Part shown: positions 55,688 to 64,000 of the stretch, one piece after another
How positions within the stretch are numbered: position 1 is the first letter of the stretch
Layout: each line of letters starts with the position of its first letter
NCBI RefSeq assembly: GCF_001999945.1
Contig: NZ_CP019650.1
Location: forward strand, 682,001 to 746,000
Length of the DNA stretch: 64,000 bases
Origin: Microbulbifer agarilyticus
GTDB lineage: Bacteria; Pseudomonadota; Gammaproteobacteria; Pseudomonadales; Cellvibrionaceae
Direction of reading: 5' to 3'
Made by a program: the position numbers and the translations under genes
The notes under the pieces: model-generated
What the model was told of the DNA's origin: nothing
What the model saw: only the letters and a program-made list of their open reading frames with translations
Database searches by the model: none

Positions 55688-56018
55688 GCTGATGCCCTCC
55701 GCTCACAGGGGTGTTGCTGTCTTCATGTGATGGCGTATCACCGTCATCGCTGTTGAAGTCGGTCAGCTCCCGCTTGTCGTAATAGTCTTCCGGGCGCATC
55801 AGGAAGGTACGCATCCATTTTGCTGCAAATACCAGAATCACACAGCCCACAAAACCGTAGATGGGATAGAAGCCGGGGAGGCCCTCAAAGCGGAACTCTG
55901 TGTGACGATGCACGACAAAATCCGCCGCAAACAGTAGGGCACAGATAACGTAGAACACCCGCAGCATATTGCGGATGTTGTTTGGATTGTCGAAGAAATC
56001 CTGTTTTTCACCACTCAT
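55680..56018 (-). CDS. Small two-helix membrane protein in Mrp operon
   Basis: A 112-aa protein with two predicted helices (VFYVICALLFAADFVV and IYGFVGCVILVFAAKWM) and a charged, acidic C-terminal tail (DFNSDDGDTPSHEDSN). I do not recognise a family. It lies between two D-like antiporter genes with overlaps or a 1-bp gap on both sides, so it is probably an accessory subunit of that complex. Confidence 0.75.
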   Translation of the reverse strand: MSGEKQDFFDNPNNIRNMLRVFYVICALLFAADFVVHRHTEFRFEGLPGFYPIYGFVGCVILVFAAKWMRTFLMRPEDYYDKRELTDFNSDDGDTPSHEDSNTPVSGGHQRV

Positions 56019-56019
56019 A

Positions 56020-57504
56020 TCAGATTCCGGCTTTGATTAGCTGATAGAACGCATCGGGGAACAGCAGCAAGTAAATACAGCCCGTCGCAGTGATACCGAG
56101 GGCGATCAGGGAGGGCAAAGGGGCCTCCTTGATGACGCTCGTTGCAGTTGCGTCAGGACCACCAGTGACGTCTGCGTCCTGTTCACTACGGGAGAAAAAT
56201 GCGCGCAGCGGGATTGGTAACAGATAGGCGATGCTGAGCAGCGAGCTGATCATCAGTAGACCCATCAAAATCCATTGCTGCGCTTCAAAAGTACCCAGCA
56301 TCAGATACCACTTGCTCCAGGTACCGCCGGTGGGCGGGATTCCGATAATGCACAGGCTGGCTACCAAGAACGCGGTCATGGTTACCGGCATCTGCCGACC
56401 CAGTCCGCGCAGCTGGTGTACTTCGGTTTTGTGTGCGGCCACCAGGATGGCGCCCGCGCAGAAGAACAGAGTGATCTTGCCAAAGGCGTGCATCACGATA
56501 TGCAGTGCACTGCCGGTCATACCCGCACTGGTGGCGAGCAGGGCGCCCAGAGTGATGTAACCCAGCTGGCTAACGGTGGAATAGGCCAGGCGCTTTTTCA
56601 GGTTTTGCTGGCGCAGGGCAATGATGGACGCGAGCAGGATGGAAATGCCGGCTAGATACAGCAGCCACTCGGTGGCCGGTATTGCCTGCAGTGTATCGAG
56701 CCCAAAAATCAGCAGGCAGATTTTCAGCAGCACAAACACACCAGCTTTCACCACGGCCACTGCGTGCAACAGCGCACTTACCGGTGTCGGCGCCACCATG
56801 GCCGCGGGGAGCCAGCGGTGGAAAGGCATGATGGCCGCCTTGCCGACGCCAAAGACAAATAGCCCCAACAGCACAGACAGCAGTGTAAGCGAAGTACCCG
56901 GTGAGAAAATGCCGCCTTCTTTAAACGAAAGCGTGCCAGCCAGCAGCCAGGTAGTGATGATGGCCAGCAGGAAGAAACCAACCGAGGTACCCAGCAGAAT
57001 ACCCAGATAAACACGTCCCCCGGCACGAGCCTTGTCGGTACCCGCATGGGTGACCAGCGGATAGGTACACAGGGTCAATACTTCGTAGAAAATAAACAGG
57101 GTGAACAGGTTTTCCGCGAAGGCGATACCCATCACCGCGCCGATGGAAACCGCAAACAGGCCAAAAAAACGTGCCTGATTTTTTTCGCCGTGCCCACGCA
57201 TATAACCGATGGCATAGAGGGTGGTGATGATCCACAGGAAACTCGCCACCAGTGCGAACATCAGGCCAAGAGGCTCTACGCGGAAAGACAGTGCCAGTCC
57301 GGGCAGAATATCCAGCCAGTAGGCCCCAATCACCTGGCCGTCGAGCATCGGCTGATACAGCTGGGTGACGGTGAAAAACAGGGTGCTTGCGGCAATTAAT
57401 GAAATCGCTTCGCGCACATTTTCCCAGCGGGCGGTGAGTTGAATACCCACCAATGCCAGTACCGGGATGAGCAGGGTCAATTGCAGAAGGTTGGATGTAC
57501 TCAT
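56020..57504 (-). CDS. Mrp antiporter subunit, MnhD-like (second copy)
   Basis: A 494-aa membrane subunit with about 14 helices. The glutamate is in LFIFYEVLTLCTYPLVTHAG; the histidine/lysine stretch is GKAAIMPFHRWLPAAMVAPTPVSALLHAVAVVKAGVFVLLK. This is closer to the NuoM/MrpA type (HAVAVVKAG) than the first copy. ATG start overlapping the stop of the first copy (4 nt). Confidence 0.9.
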   Translation of the reverse strand: MSTSNLLQLTLLIPVLALVGIQLTARWENVREAISLIAASTLFFTVTQLYQPMLDGQVIGAYWLDILPGLALSFRVEPLGLMFALVASFLWIITTLYAIGYMRGHGEKNQARFFGLFAVSIGAVMGIAFAENLFTLFIFYEVLTLCTYPLVTHAGTDKARAGGRVYLGILLGTSVGFFLLAIITTWLLAGTLSFKEGGIFSPGTSLTLLSVLLGLFVFGVGKAAIMPFHRWLPAAMVAPTPVSALLHAVAVVKAGVFVLLKICLLIFGLDTLQAIPATEWLLYLAGISILLASIIALRQQNLKKRLAYSTVSQLGYITLGALLATSAGMTGSALHIVMHAFGKITLFFCAGAILVAAHKTEVHQLRGLGRQMPVTMTAFLVASLCIIGIPPTGGTWSKWYLMLGTFEAQQWILMGLLMISSLLSIAYLLPIPLRAFFSRSEQDADVTGGPDATATSVIKEAPLPSLIALGITATGCIYLLLFPDAFYQLIKAGI

Positions 57505-58988
57505 TGCGCGCTACCTCCCAGCAGGAATTGCGAGGCTGCAGCACTCACTTCAACCGGCAGGCGGGTGTCGATGCCGAAATAGATATTTGCCGCAATTAAC
57601 AGCCAGGCAGGAAGCAGAATACCCAGCGGTGCTTCCCGTTTTGCAGCCGCACCGGTGTCAGTTTGCGGGGCCTGAAAATAGGCCGCTTCTACCAGCTTCC
57701 AGATATAGGCCACCGCCAGGAGCGAGCCGAGTATTACGAGTACCGCTACCCCCCAGAATTGCTGTTCGATGGCTGCGGCAATCAGGTACCACTTACTGAC
57801 AAAACCGACGGTCAGTGGCATGCCGATCAGGCTGATACCACCGACCACGATGGCGGCCATGGTCCAGGGCATGGTGCGTCCGAGACCGCGGAAGTGTTCG
57901 ATGCGGCAGCCGCCGATTTGATAAACCAGCCCCGCCAGGGCCAGGAACAGGCCGCCTTTCATCAACGCGTGGTTAAACAGGTGCAACAGCGTGGCCTGCA
58001 GCGCTGTTGCTGTGCCAATACCGATACCTACAACCATGTAGCCGATCTGCGCCACGCTGGAAAACGCCAGCATACGTTTGATATTGGCCTGATAGATAGC
58101 GACGATGGATGCGGCAAATACCCCCACCAGACCGAGCCCAATCAGCACTGAATCCAGTGGCAGGTGCGACAGCGAAAAGTCGACCCCGAATACGGTAAAG
58201 GTAAAGCGCAGTAACAGATAGAGCGCGACCTTGGTGGCGGTTGCGGCGAGAAATGCGGTAACGATAGAAGGCGCACAGCTGTAGGCGTTCGGCAGCCACA
58301 GGTGCAGCGGGAACAGCGCCAGCTTCAGGCAGATACCCACAAAAATAAACGCAAAGGCGGCGAGCACCGTGGTGGATTCACTGAGTGGCGGAATACGCGC
58401 AGCCAGGTCCGCCATATTCAGGGTGCCGGTCATCATGTACAGGAAGCCAATACCGATCAGGATAAAGGTGGCCCCGATGGTCCCCATGATCAGGTATTGG
58501 AATGCCGCCCACAACGCGCGCCGGTCTTTGCCCAACGCGATTAATGCATACGTAGACAGGGAAGAAATTTCCAAGAAAACGAATACGTTAAATGCATCGC
58601 CCGTAGCCACAATACCGAGCAGACCGGCAAAACACAGCAGGTACAGTGCGTAAAAGACGGTTTGCTTTGTGGGTTCCAGTTCCTTTTGCACACTGGTATG
58701 GGCTGCACTCAACACCACACTACTGAGTGCGGTGACAATAAACAACACCCAGGCATTCAGCAGGTCAATACGGTATTCGATACCCCACGGGGCTTTCCAG
58801 CCACCCAGTTCGTAGGTGATCGGGCCAGTGGCATACACCTGTTGCAGCAGCAACACGCTTACCACCAGTGCCGCAATACTGACGGCCAGGGTAAACAGCC
58901 ACACCAGTGTGGCCTTGCGAATCAACAGGCAGGACGGTGCCGCCATCAGCGGCAGGATTACCTGCAAAATAGGAAGATGTGCCAGCAT
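57501..58988 (-). CDS. mnhD: Mrp antiporter subunit MnhD (first copy)
   Basis: A 495-aa membrane subunit. The glutamate is in VFVFLEISSLSTYALIALG, the lysines in LKLALFPLHLWLPNAYSCAPSIVTAFLAATATKVALYLL, and a further conserved part is QANIKRMLAFSSVAQIGYM. It directly follows mnhC, as in standard Mrp operons, so this is the classical MrpD. Confidence 0.92.
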   Translation of the reverse strand: MLAHLPILQVILPLMAAPSCLLIRKATLVWLFTLAVSIAALVVSVLLLQQVYATGPITYELGGWKAPWGIEYRIDLLNAWVLFIVTALSSVVLSAAHTSVQKELEPTKQTVFYALYLLCFAGLLGIVATGDAFNVFVFLEISSLSTYALIALGKDRRALWAAFQYLIMGTIGATFILIGIGFLYMMTGTLNMADLAARIPPLSESTTVLAAFAFIFVGICLKLALFPLHLWLPNAYSCAPSIVTAFLAATATKVALYLLLRFTFTVFGVDFSLSHLPLDSVLIGLGLVGVFAASIVAIYQANIKRMLAFSSVAQIGYMVVGIGIGTATALQATLLHLFNHALMKGGLFLALAGLVYQIGGCRIEHFRGLGRTMPWTMAAIVVGGISLIGMPLTVGFVSKWYLIAAAIEQQFWGVAVLVILGSLLAVAYIWKLVEAAYFQAPQTDTGAAAKREAPLGILLPAWLLIAANIYFGIDTRLPVEVSAAASQFLLGGSAQ

Positions 58989-58991
58989 GGC

Positions 58992-59396
58992 TTACTTCTC
59001 CTTACCGGCTGGAGCTTGAGACGTGACTTCGGCCGAGGCCTGTTCCTGCAGCGCTTCCGCAGCCTGAATATCCCGTTCTTCGATGGAACCGTAGGCGCGC
59101 TTGATGCGAATGGTGAGCGCCAGCGCCAATGCCGTGGTAGCAATCCCCACAACAATGGCGGTGAGAATCAATACATGGGGCAGCGGGTTCGAGTAGAGGG
59201 TTTCGCCTTCACTCAGAATCGGCGCGCCGCCGCCATCCACCTTGCCCACACTGATGTAAAAAATAAAAACCGAGGTCTGGAAAATGTTCAGGCCAATGAT
59301 CTTCTTCACCAGGTTGCCCTGGGCGATGACCATATACAGGCCGATCATCATCAGTGCGATAACGATCCAGTAGTTGTAGTGCGATGCCAGTAACAC
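58992..59396 (-). CDS. mnhC: Mrp antiporter subunit MnhC
   Basis: NuoK-like three-helix subunit, 134 aa. Landmarks are GLYMVIAQGNLVKKIIGLNIFQTSVFIFYI and HVLILTAIVVGIATTALALAL. The C-terminal tail is long and polar. GTG start, 1 bp after the preceding gene. Confidence 0.9.
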   Translation of the reverse strand: MLLASHYNYWIVIALMMIGLYMVIAQGNLVKKIIGLNIFQTSVFIFYISVGKVDGGGAPILSEGETLYSNPLPHVLILTAIVVGIATTALALALTIRIKRAYGSIEERDIQAAEALQEQASAEVTSQAPAGKEK

Positions 59397-59397
59397 C

Positions 59398-60489
59398 TTA
59401 TCCGGCCCCCTGTTCCTGAGTTTGCAAAGAGGGCAGCGCAGAGTTGGCTTGCCCTTCTGGCGTGTTGCCTGTTGTTGGCAGGATACCCTTTGCGGAAAGT
59501 TCTGTTTCGCGACCGCGCAGCTGTGCGGTAAACAAATAGGAAATCATGATCATTACCGCGGCCACGGTAATACCGACGCCCAACTCGATCGCGATAATAC
59601 CGATGTGTTGTCCAGTCACCGCGTCGCCTGCCAGCGCGCTGTAATCCAGAAAGTTTTTGCCGTTGGCCAGGCTCAGTAAGCCGGTACAGCCGAACACCAA
59701 AACACCAACTGCCGACAGTAGTTGGACCAGTCCGTGGCTTGCGACCTTGCGCACTGCATCCAGTCCAAATACCAAGCCGTAAAGAATAAAGCCGACGGCG
59801 AAGATCACTCCGGCCTGGAAACCTCCACCGGGGCCGTATTCACCATGAAATTGCACGTAGAGTGCGTACAGCATGATGGGAGCGATCAGTACCTTGGCCA
59901 CCACGCGCAGCACGATATCCCGCGACTGCTGTTGTACCAGGGAATGCCCGGGAGCCTGCTGTGGCGCGGGTGCACTGCCCATCAGCAGTGACAACACTCC
60001 GAGCCCGGCGGTAAAGATCACCACGACTTCACCAAACGTATCGAAGCCACGGTAGCTGGCAAGCACCGAGGTCACGATGTTGGGGATACCAATTTCTTCC
60101 TGAGAACCCTGAATGTAGTGCGGGGCCACGTGCGCCTGTGCCGGCGCATTCGCATCGCCGAAAGAGGGCATGTCGACGGTGGCGGTAATTAACAGCGCGC
60201 CCACAGTGACGACCAGCGCGACGGCCAGACGTGCGCGGTCGCGGTCGGCGCGCTGGTAGCGTCCGCACAGGGCCAGGGTCAGTACAATCAGTAGCGGGGA
60301 TATGCCCGCACCCACCGCGGCTTCGGTAAAGGCGACGTCCACCGCACCCATGGTCATGAAGAAGCCCGCAGATAACAGACCGTAAATGCCCGCGAGCATC
60401 GCCGCAGCAAACAGGTCCTTGATCCAGGCAATAGAAACGGCGGTCACTAGTAGTAGCGCCAATAATGCGATATCCAGCAACAGGTCCAT
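59398..60489 (-). CDS. mnhB: Mrp antiporter fusion: DUF4040 plus MnhB
   Basis: A 363-aa fusion. Residues 1-90 match the DUF4040 region otherwise found at the end of MrpA (AAMLAGIYGLLSAGFFMTMGAVDVAFTEAAVGAGISPLLIVLTL). About residues 205-340 are MnhB (FHGEYGPGGGFQAGVIFAVGFILYGL). In archaeal Mbh-type operons these are separate genes in the same order. ATG 60489 has AGGGGGA eight bases upstream; a TTG one codon earlier is less likely. Confidence 0.88.
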   Translation of the reverse strand: MDLLLDIALLALLLVTAVSIAWIKDLFAAAMLAGIYGLLSAGFFMTMGAVDVAFTEAAVGAGISPLLIVLTLALCGRYQRADRDRARLAVALVVTVGALLITATVDMPSFGDANAPAQAHVAPHYIQGSQEEIGIPNIVTSVLASYRGFDTFGEVVVIFTAGLGVLSLLMGSAPAPQQAPGHSLVQQQSRDIVLRVVAKVLIAPIMLYALYVQFHGEYGPGGGFQAGVIFAVGFILYGLVFGLDAVRKVASHGLVQLLSAVGVLVFGCTGLLSLANGKNFLDYSALAGDAVTGQHIGIIAIELGVGITVAAVMIMISYLFTAQLRGRETELSAKGILPTTGNTPEGQANSALPSLQTQEQGAG

Positions 60490-60532
60490 CAATATTTCCC
60501 CCTGGCTGCTTTATGTATTTTTTTCATTGATC

Positions 60533-60925
60533 TTAAGTGCCCTCGGCGGTTTCCATCTTGGAAACCGGTGCGCTTGCTTGTGCTACCGGGCGGGGTTCCT
60601 CTGCGGGGTGTTTCTCCACAGGAGTGTGCGTCAGGCGCAGAGCGCAGAGCTGAGCGGAGCGCGCCAACGCATGACTGGCCGTGGGGCTGGTGAAGAAAAT
60701 AAACAGCATGATCAGTGCCAGCTTGAACAGCGCCAGACTCCAGCCGGCAGTGAGCATCAGGCCAGCGATGATCAGAATGGTTGCGAGAGTGTCGGTAACA
60801 CCCGCCGCATGCATGCGCGAATAAAAATCGGGGAAGCGCAGCAGGCCGATAGCGCCAGTCAGCATAAAAAAACAGCCGAGAAAAAGTAGCAGGCCGCTTG
60901 CATAGTCAAGTAACAAATCAATCAC
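60533..60925 (-). CDS. mnhG: Mrp antiporter subunit MnhG
   Basis: A 130-aa subunit with three helices (LFLGCFFMLTGAIGLLRFPDFYSRMHAAGVTDTLATILIIAGL). The C-terminal 45 residues are a polar extension. GTG start overlapping mnhF. Confidence 0.9.
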   Translation of the reverse strand: MIDLLLDYASGLLLFLGCFFMLTGAIGLLRFPDFYSRMHAAGVTDTLATILIIAGLMLTAGWSLALFKLALIMLFIFFTSPTASHALARSAQLCALRLTHTPVEKHPAEEPRPVAQASAPVSKMETAEGT

Positions 60926-61214
60926 TTGCTAACTCCTCTGAAGCGTTCTGGGTACCGGTCTGGTTTCTGTTGCGAAATTCAAAATAACGCAGAACCCCGA
61001 TCACACTAACAAAGTTGATCAGTGCATAGACCAGCGCAATATCCAGAAACTCTGGCTTGCCGAGGGTAAAGCAGATAACGGCGATCAGCAGTACGGTTTT
61101 TGTTCCAAACATATTCACCGCGAGAATGCGGTCGTGAATAGACGGGCCCTTGATTGCGCGGACTAATGCCAGAGACATCACCACGAGCAGGGCAATCAGA
61201 GTTGCATTCAACAT
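60918..61214 (-). CDS. mnhF: Mrp antiporter subunit MnhF
   Basis: A 98-aa subunit with three helices; the conserved segment is KGPSIHDRILAVNMFGTKTVLLIAVICFTLGKPEFLDIALVYALINF. It overlaps mnhE upstream by 7 nt and mnhG downstream by 8 nt. Confidence 0.9.
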   Translation of the reverse strand: MLNATLIALLVVMSLALVRAIKGPSIHDRILAVNMFGTKTVLLIAVICFTLGKPEFLDIALVYALINFVSVIGVLRYFEFRNRNQTGTQNASEELASD

Positions 61215-61735
61215 TCGTTCTTCTGCCCTGTGGTAGTGCTTGAACCTGAATTTTTTTCTGTCAGTGCGAGGATTTGGTTTTCCATGTCTCCCTGCTTGAG
61301 CTCATCTAGCCCGCTGCGAGTCAGGGCGTGGATGAGCACCGAGTCGTCATCCACATCGATGGCCACGGTACCGGGGGTCAGGGTGATTGAGTTGGCATAG
61401 AGGACCTTGCCAAGATCTGTATTTAGTTTGGTGGGAATACGTTCGCTGCAAGGCGAAATCGTTTCATTGCGTGAAAACAAACCTCCCCATACGCAAGCCA
61501 CTACTTCCAGATTGCTGGCAACGATTTTTCGCCACAGCCACAGGTAATAGCCCGGTAGGGTAGCCCACAGCTCAAGCGGCAGGGATTCCCCATCCACGAC
61601 TTTCATGCGCCGGGCAATCAGGATCACGAAAACAACGGAGATGAGTCCGAAGGAGAGTAGTAGTGGCGTGTACAGGCCGGAGTTGGTAAGCCAGATAAAC
61701 GCGAGAACGGCAAAAAGACAAAAGGTGTAACGCAT
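61208..61735 (-). CDS. mnhE: Mrp antiporter subunit MnhE
   Basis: First gene of the operon, 175 aa. Two or three N-terminal helices, then the family region YANSITLTPGTVAIDVDDDSVLIHAL. No good ribosome binding site is seen. The promoter must lie within the 75-bp gap or in the upstream gene. Confidence 0.9.
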   Translation of the reverse strand: MRYTFCLFAVLAFIWLTNSGLYTPLLLSFGLISVVFVILIARRMKVVDGESLPLELWATLPGYYLWLWRKIVASNLEVVACVWGGLFSRNETISPCSERIPTKLNTDLGKVLYANSITLTPGTVAIDVDDDSVLIHALTRSGLDELKQGDMENQILALTEKNSGSSTTTGQKNEC

Positions 61736-61810
61736 GAATGATTTATTACAGGATCTTTATAAATACCTTTGCGGTAGCTGCCGGCTGAGAAGCGTGGCAG
61801 CGAAACCGGT

Positions 61811-62263
61811 TCAGGGGTTAAGTACATCTTTGCAGCGATAGTGATTTTCCAAAACCGACAGCATTGCGGATTCTGCCGTTGCATCTTCTGCAAACGGCTG
61901 GGGTATTTCTGCCACCTTGGTAATTAGAGTATCGAGGCTTGCGCTGGACGGCAGGCAGTAACGGCTGCTGAGGCGTTGTTCCGCTTCATCGGAAAGTCGA
62001 CTGGCACGGGTTTTAATGGCCCGGGCCACAAATTCGGAGGGGCGCTCTTCTGCGGCAACAATATCTTTGCTCGCAGACAGATAACCATGGATAAACGCGC
62101 GGCAGCTGGTCGCGTGCGCGCTTTCCTGATCGGCTTTGTAGGCCTTACATGCTTCTATCAGCTTCGTTGCCGTTAGAGATTCAGCTAGTACATCGTTTGT
62201 CAGGCCAATTGTCAATGCGACAACGACCATCGGGACAATTACTGTGCGCTGTTTACGCTTCAT
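61811..62263 (-). CDS. Exported Rap1a/Tai-like small protein
   Basis: A 150-aa protein with a Sec signal (ending NDVLA). The mature part holds LIEACKAY, SCRAFIHGYLSA, SSRYCLPSSASLDTLI and a final HYRCKDVLNP: four cysteines able to form two disulfides. This pattern resembles the Rap1a/Tai fold of type VI immunity proteins, but no effector or T6SS gene is nearby. ATG 62263 has AAAGG eight bases upstream. Family assignment is tentative. Confidence 0.6.
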   Translation of the reverse strand: MKRKQRTVIVPMVVVALTIGLTNDVLAESLTATKLIEACKAYKADQESAHATSCRAFIHGYLSASKDIVAAEERPSEFVARAIKTRASRLSDEAEQRLSSRYCLPSSASLDTLITKVAEIPQPFAEDATAESAMLSVLENHYRCKDVLNP

Positions 62264-62272
62264 ACTCGTCAC

Positions 62273-62763
62273 CTTTTATTCTTATCTATATGCGCAGGTC
62301 TGTGCTGGTGAGGGCTCCGGTCCTTCTTGTTCTTTCACTTGTTCACTAAGGAGCGCTCTAGCTTACCTGCGGCGGCTACTAAATCTTGCAGAGTTTTTGA
62401 CTCTCGTCAAATGTGCACAAGTGTCAAAAGGGTTGATGTTTTTGGTTGTCGCTTACGGTTTTCGTGTTTTGGAGCCCGGCTTTATTGCTCAGGAGTGCGG
62501 TCAGTGTGCAATGTTTCACAAGTTTTAAGTGAAAATCATCCACGCGCACTACCGCCAGTCGAGGGCGAGCGCTGGGGTGTTTGAGAGGGTAGATGGTGCA
62601 ATCTAGAGGGGGCTGGCCGCGAACCGGTAGAGAGGATCGGTCACGGCACATCGTACGGGAGTTGGCGCCTCCAGCCTCTTTTGGTCAGGCCGCCCCCGGT
62701 CTGTTGAATCGAGTCGACGACCGGGGGGCGACTAAGAGGACTGTAAGAAGATTAGTAAGAGGC
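62273..62763. other. 490-bp spacer with Anr-like dyad and GC hairpin
   Basis: No gene is recognisable. TTTGAC-N4-GTCAAA at 62396-62411 resembles an Anr site (8 of 10 to TTGAT-N4-ATCAA) and lies about 140 bp upstream of the Rap1a-like gene. A GC-rich inverted repeat (62691-62701 with 62719-62730, one bulge) is just beyond ispA but has no U-tract. A 75-codon plus-strand frame at 62593-62820 looks noncoding. Confidence 0.4.
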
Positions 62764-63702
62764 TCAGTAGTCTCTATTGACGATGTAATCCGCCAGTTGT
62801 TGCAGAACACTGAAATTTAGGCTGCCTGCCTGAGGAGAGAGTTCCTGCAAAGCCTGATGGGCTTCCCTATGCAACTCTTTCGCCTTTGCCTTGGCGCCTT
62901 CCAGTCCCAGCAGGGAAACATAAGTGGGTTTGTTGCGGGCCGCATCGGCACCCTGGGTTTTCCCCAGCGTCTCGGTGTTCGCGGTCACATCCAGAATGTC
63001 ATCCTGCACCTGAAATGCCAGGCCAATGGCTTCGGCATAGCGGGTGATCGCCATCAGTTGCGCCTCGTCGGCACCGCCGATCAAGGCACCGATGCGGGCA
63101 CTGGCAATGATCAGAGCACCGGTCTTAAGGCGGTGCATATGCTTGAGCTGCTCCAGTGTCAGCGATTGGTCCACCGCGGCGAGGTCGATGGCCTGGCCGG
63201 CCACCATGCCACGGGCACCGGAGGCCTGGGCCAGCTCGGCAATCAGTTGCACTTTGAGACCCGCCGCCAGCGGGGCAGCGGCGAGCAACTCGAAAGCCTG
63301 GCACTGCAGGGCATCACCGGCGAGGATCGCGGTGGCCTCGTCAAACTGAATATGGCAGGTCGGGCGGCCGCGGCGCAAGGCGTCGTCGTCCATCGCCGGC
63401 AGATCGTCGTGGACCAGGGAGTAGGCGTGTATGCATTCCAGTGCTGCAGCGGCGGCATGGCAGTTAGCTGCACAGGCCTCACCGCCGAGGGCGAGTGCCG
63501 AGGCATAAACCAGCGCAGGGCGCAGGCGCTTACCGGGGCCCAGGGCCGCGTATTGCATGGCGGCGAACAGGGCTTCGGCCCTGCTCTCATCGGCCAGAGC
63601 GGTCTTCAGGGTCTGTTCGACCTGGAGGCTTGAGGACTGCAGGAAGGCTTTCAGTTTGGCGGGCATCGGCGCCGGAGTGGAAATGGGGGCAGGGCTACTC
63701 AC
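62764..63702 (-). CDS. ispA: Farnesyl diphosphate synthase
   Basis: Cytosolic trans-prenyltransferase of 312 aa. Both aspartate-rich motifs are present: DDLPAMDDDALRRGRPT and FQVQDDILD; GMVAGQAIDL lies between. It makes C15 diphosphate from IPP and DMAPP. The start is GTG at 63702, 12 bp after xseB; an in-frame ATG at 63666 lacks a ribosome site. Confidence 0.94.
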   Translation of the reverse strand: MSSPAPISTPAPMPAKLKAFLQSSSLQVEQTLKTALADESRAEALFAAMQYAALGPGKRLRPALVYASALALGGEACAANCHAAAAALECIHAYSLVHDDLPAMDDDALRRGRPTCHIQFDEATAILAGDALQCQAFELLAAAPLAAGLKVQLIAELAQASGARGMVAGQAIDLAAVDQSLTLEQLKHMHRLKTGALIIASARIGALIGGADEAQLMAITRYAEAIGLAFQVQDDILDVTANTETLGKTQGADAARNKPTYVSLLGLEGAKAKAKELHREAHQALQELSPQAGSLNFSVLQQLADYIVNRDY

Positions 63703-63714
63703 TTACTTGCTCAC

Positions 63715-63972
63715 TTATTCCGGCTCTCCGGGGCGTTGGTCAGCGGCATCAAACGGCAGTTCCTGTACCTGGCCGTTCTCTTCCATCAGTATTTTGACCT
63801 TCTGTTCGGCGCTGGCCAGCTTTTGCTGGCATTCGCGGGTGAGCTTCACCCCGCGTTCAAAATCCGCCAGGGCCTCGTCCAGTGGCAAATCGCCGCTTTC
63901 CAGGCGCTCCACCAGCTGTTCCAGTTCTTCCAGTGCACTCTCGAAAGTAGCGGCTTTCTTTTTTGCGGCCAT
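63715..63972 (-). CDS. xseB: Exodeoxyribonuclease VII small subunit
   Basis: An 85-aa helical-hairpin protein: [35 protein letters not shown] is the family signature. It partners XseA (not in the window) in degrading single-stranded DNA. It is followed directly by ispA, the usual order. Confidence 0.95.
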   Translation of the reverse strand: MAAKKKAATFESALEELEQLVERLESGDLPLDEALADFERGVKLTRECQQKLASAEQKVKILMEENGQVQELPFDAADQRPGEPE

Positions 63973-64000
63973 GGCGAATTCTCTGATAGGACTTGCAAGT

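Overview
The window looks like chromosomal DNA from a marine gammaproteobacterium of the Cellvibrionales type (Microbulbifer, Saccharophagus or Teredinibacter relatives). This is inference from four things: moderate to high GC, a secreted protein with an extreme poly-serine linker (common in that group), an exported pullulanase, and the gene order nrdR-ribD-ribE-ribBA-ribH-nusB-thiL-pgpA followed by dxs, ispA and xseB. I see no tRNA, rRNA, CRISPR array, insertion sequence or prophage. Most genes are housekeeping; the unusual material is mainly in the intergenic DNA.

Layout. 1-3754: end of a urea ABC transporter operon (urtB partial, urtC, urtD, urtE). 3806-12339: a MOSC protein, a poly-serine autotransporter, a diguanylate cyclase, a NYN-domain protein and a hybrid histidine kinase. 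12717-19460: an acyltransferase/SGNH protein, an exported catalase-peroxidase, a small twin-CDGSH protein and EttA. 19640-24576: 3-hydroxyisobutyryl-CoA hydrolase and 3-hydroxyisobutyrate dehydrogenase (valine breakdown) on either side of a pullulanase. 24595-27587: an anaerobic/NO-response island with two FNR/Anr boxes, hemN, anr and a hemerythrin-like protein. 27694-36611: a heme-uptake locus (hutZ, hutX, TonB-dependent receptor; divergently tonB-exbB-exbD-hutB-hutC-hutD around a Fur-like box). 36847-40127: glyA, an orphan polyamine-type binding protein and a Zur-like regulator. 40264-47741: nrdR, riboflavin genes, nusB, a frameshifted thiL, pgpA, a retropepsin-like protease and ribA. 47792-49559: a Pho box with a candidate sRNA, then rsgA. 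49570-53785: a DUF885 peptidase and dxs. 53984-61735: a nine-gene Mrp-type cation/proton antiporter operon with three MnhD/NuoL-like subunits and a DUF4040-MnhB fusion. 61811-63972: a small exported Rap1a-like protein, ispA and xseB.

The most interesting signal is a family of three ~122-bp intergenic elements (43808-43929, 51523-51645, 51686-51807). Each folds into a long closing stem, perfect over 20 bp, plus two hairpins. The stem sequences differ between copies but complementarity is kept in every stem, while the loops (AGGA and GGGA) and the tail ACAGCGG are conserved. The loop hairpins resemble CsrA/RsmA targets, and the second hairpin of one copy carries the 11-nt core UACAGGGAUGU of the published CsrA SELEX consensus. 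Between hutX and the heme receptor (29284-29457), two hairpins with unrelated arms share one 25-bp core in opposite orientation. A three-unit Pho box at 47792-47820 precedes an apparently gene-free transcript ending in a hairpin at 48019, a candidate phosphate-responsive sRNA.
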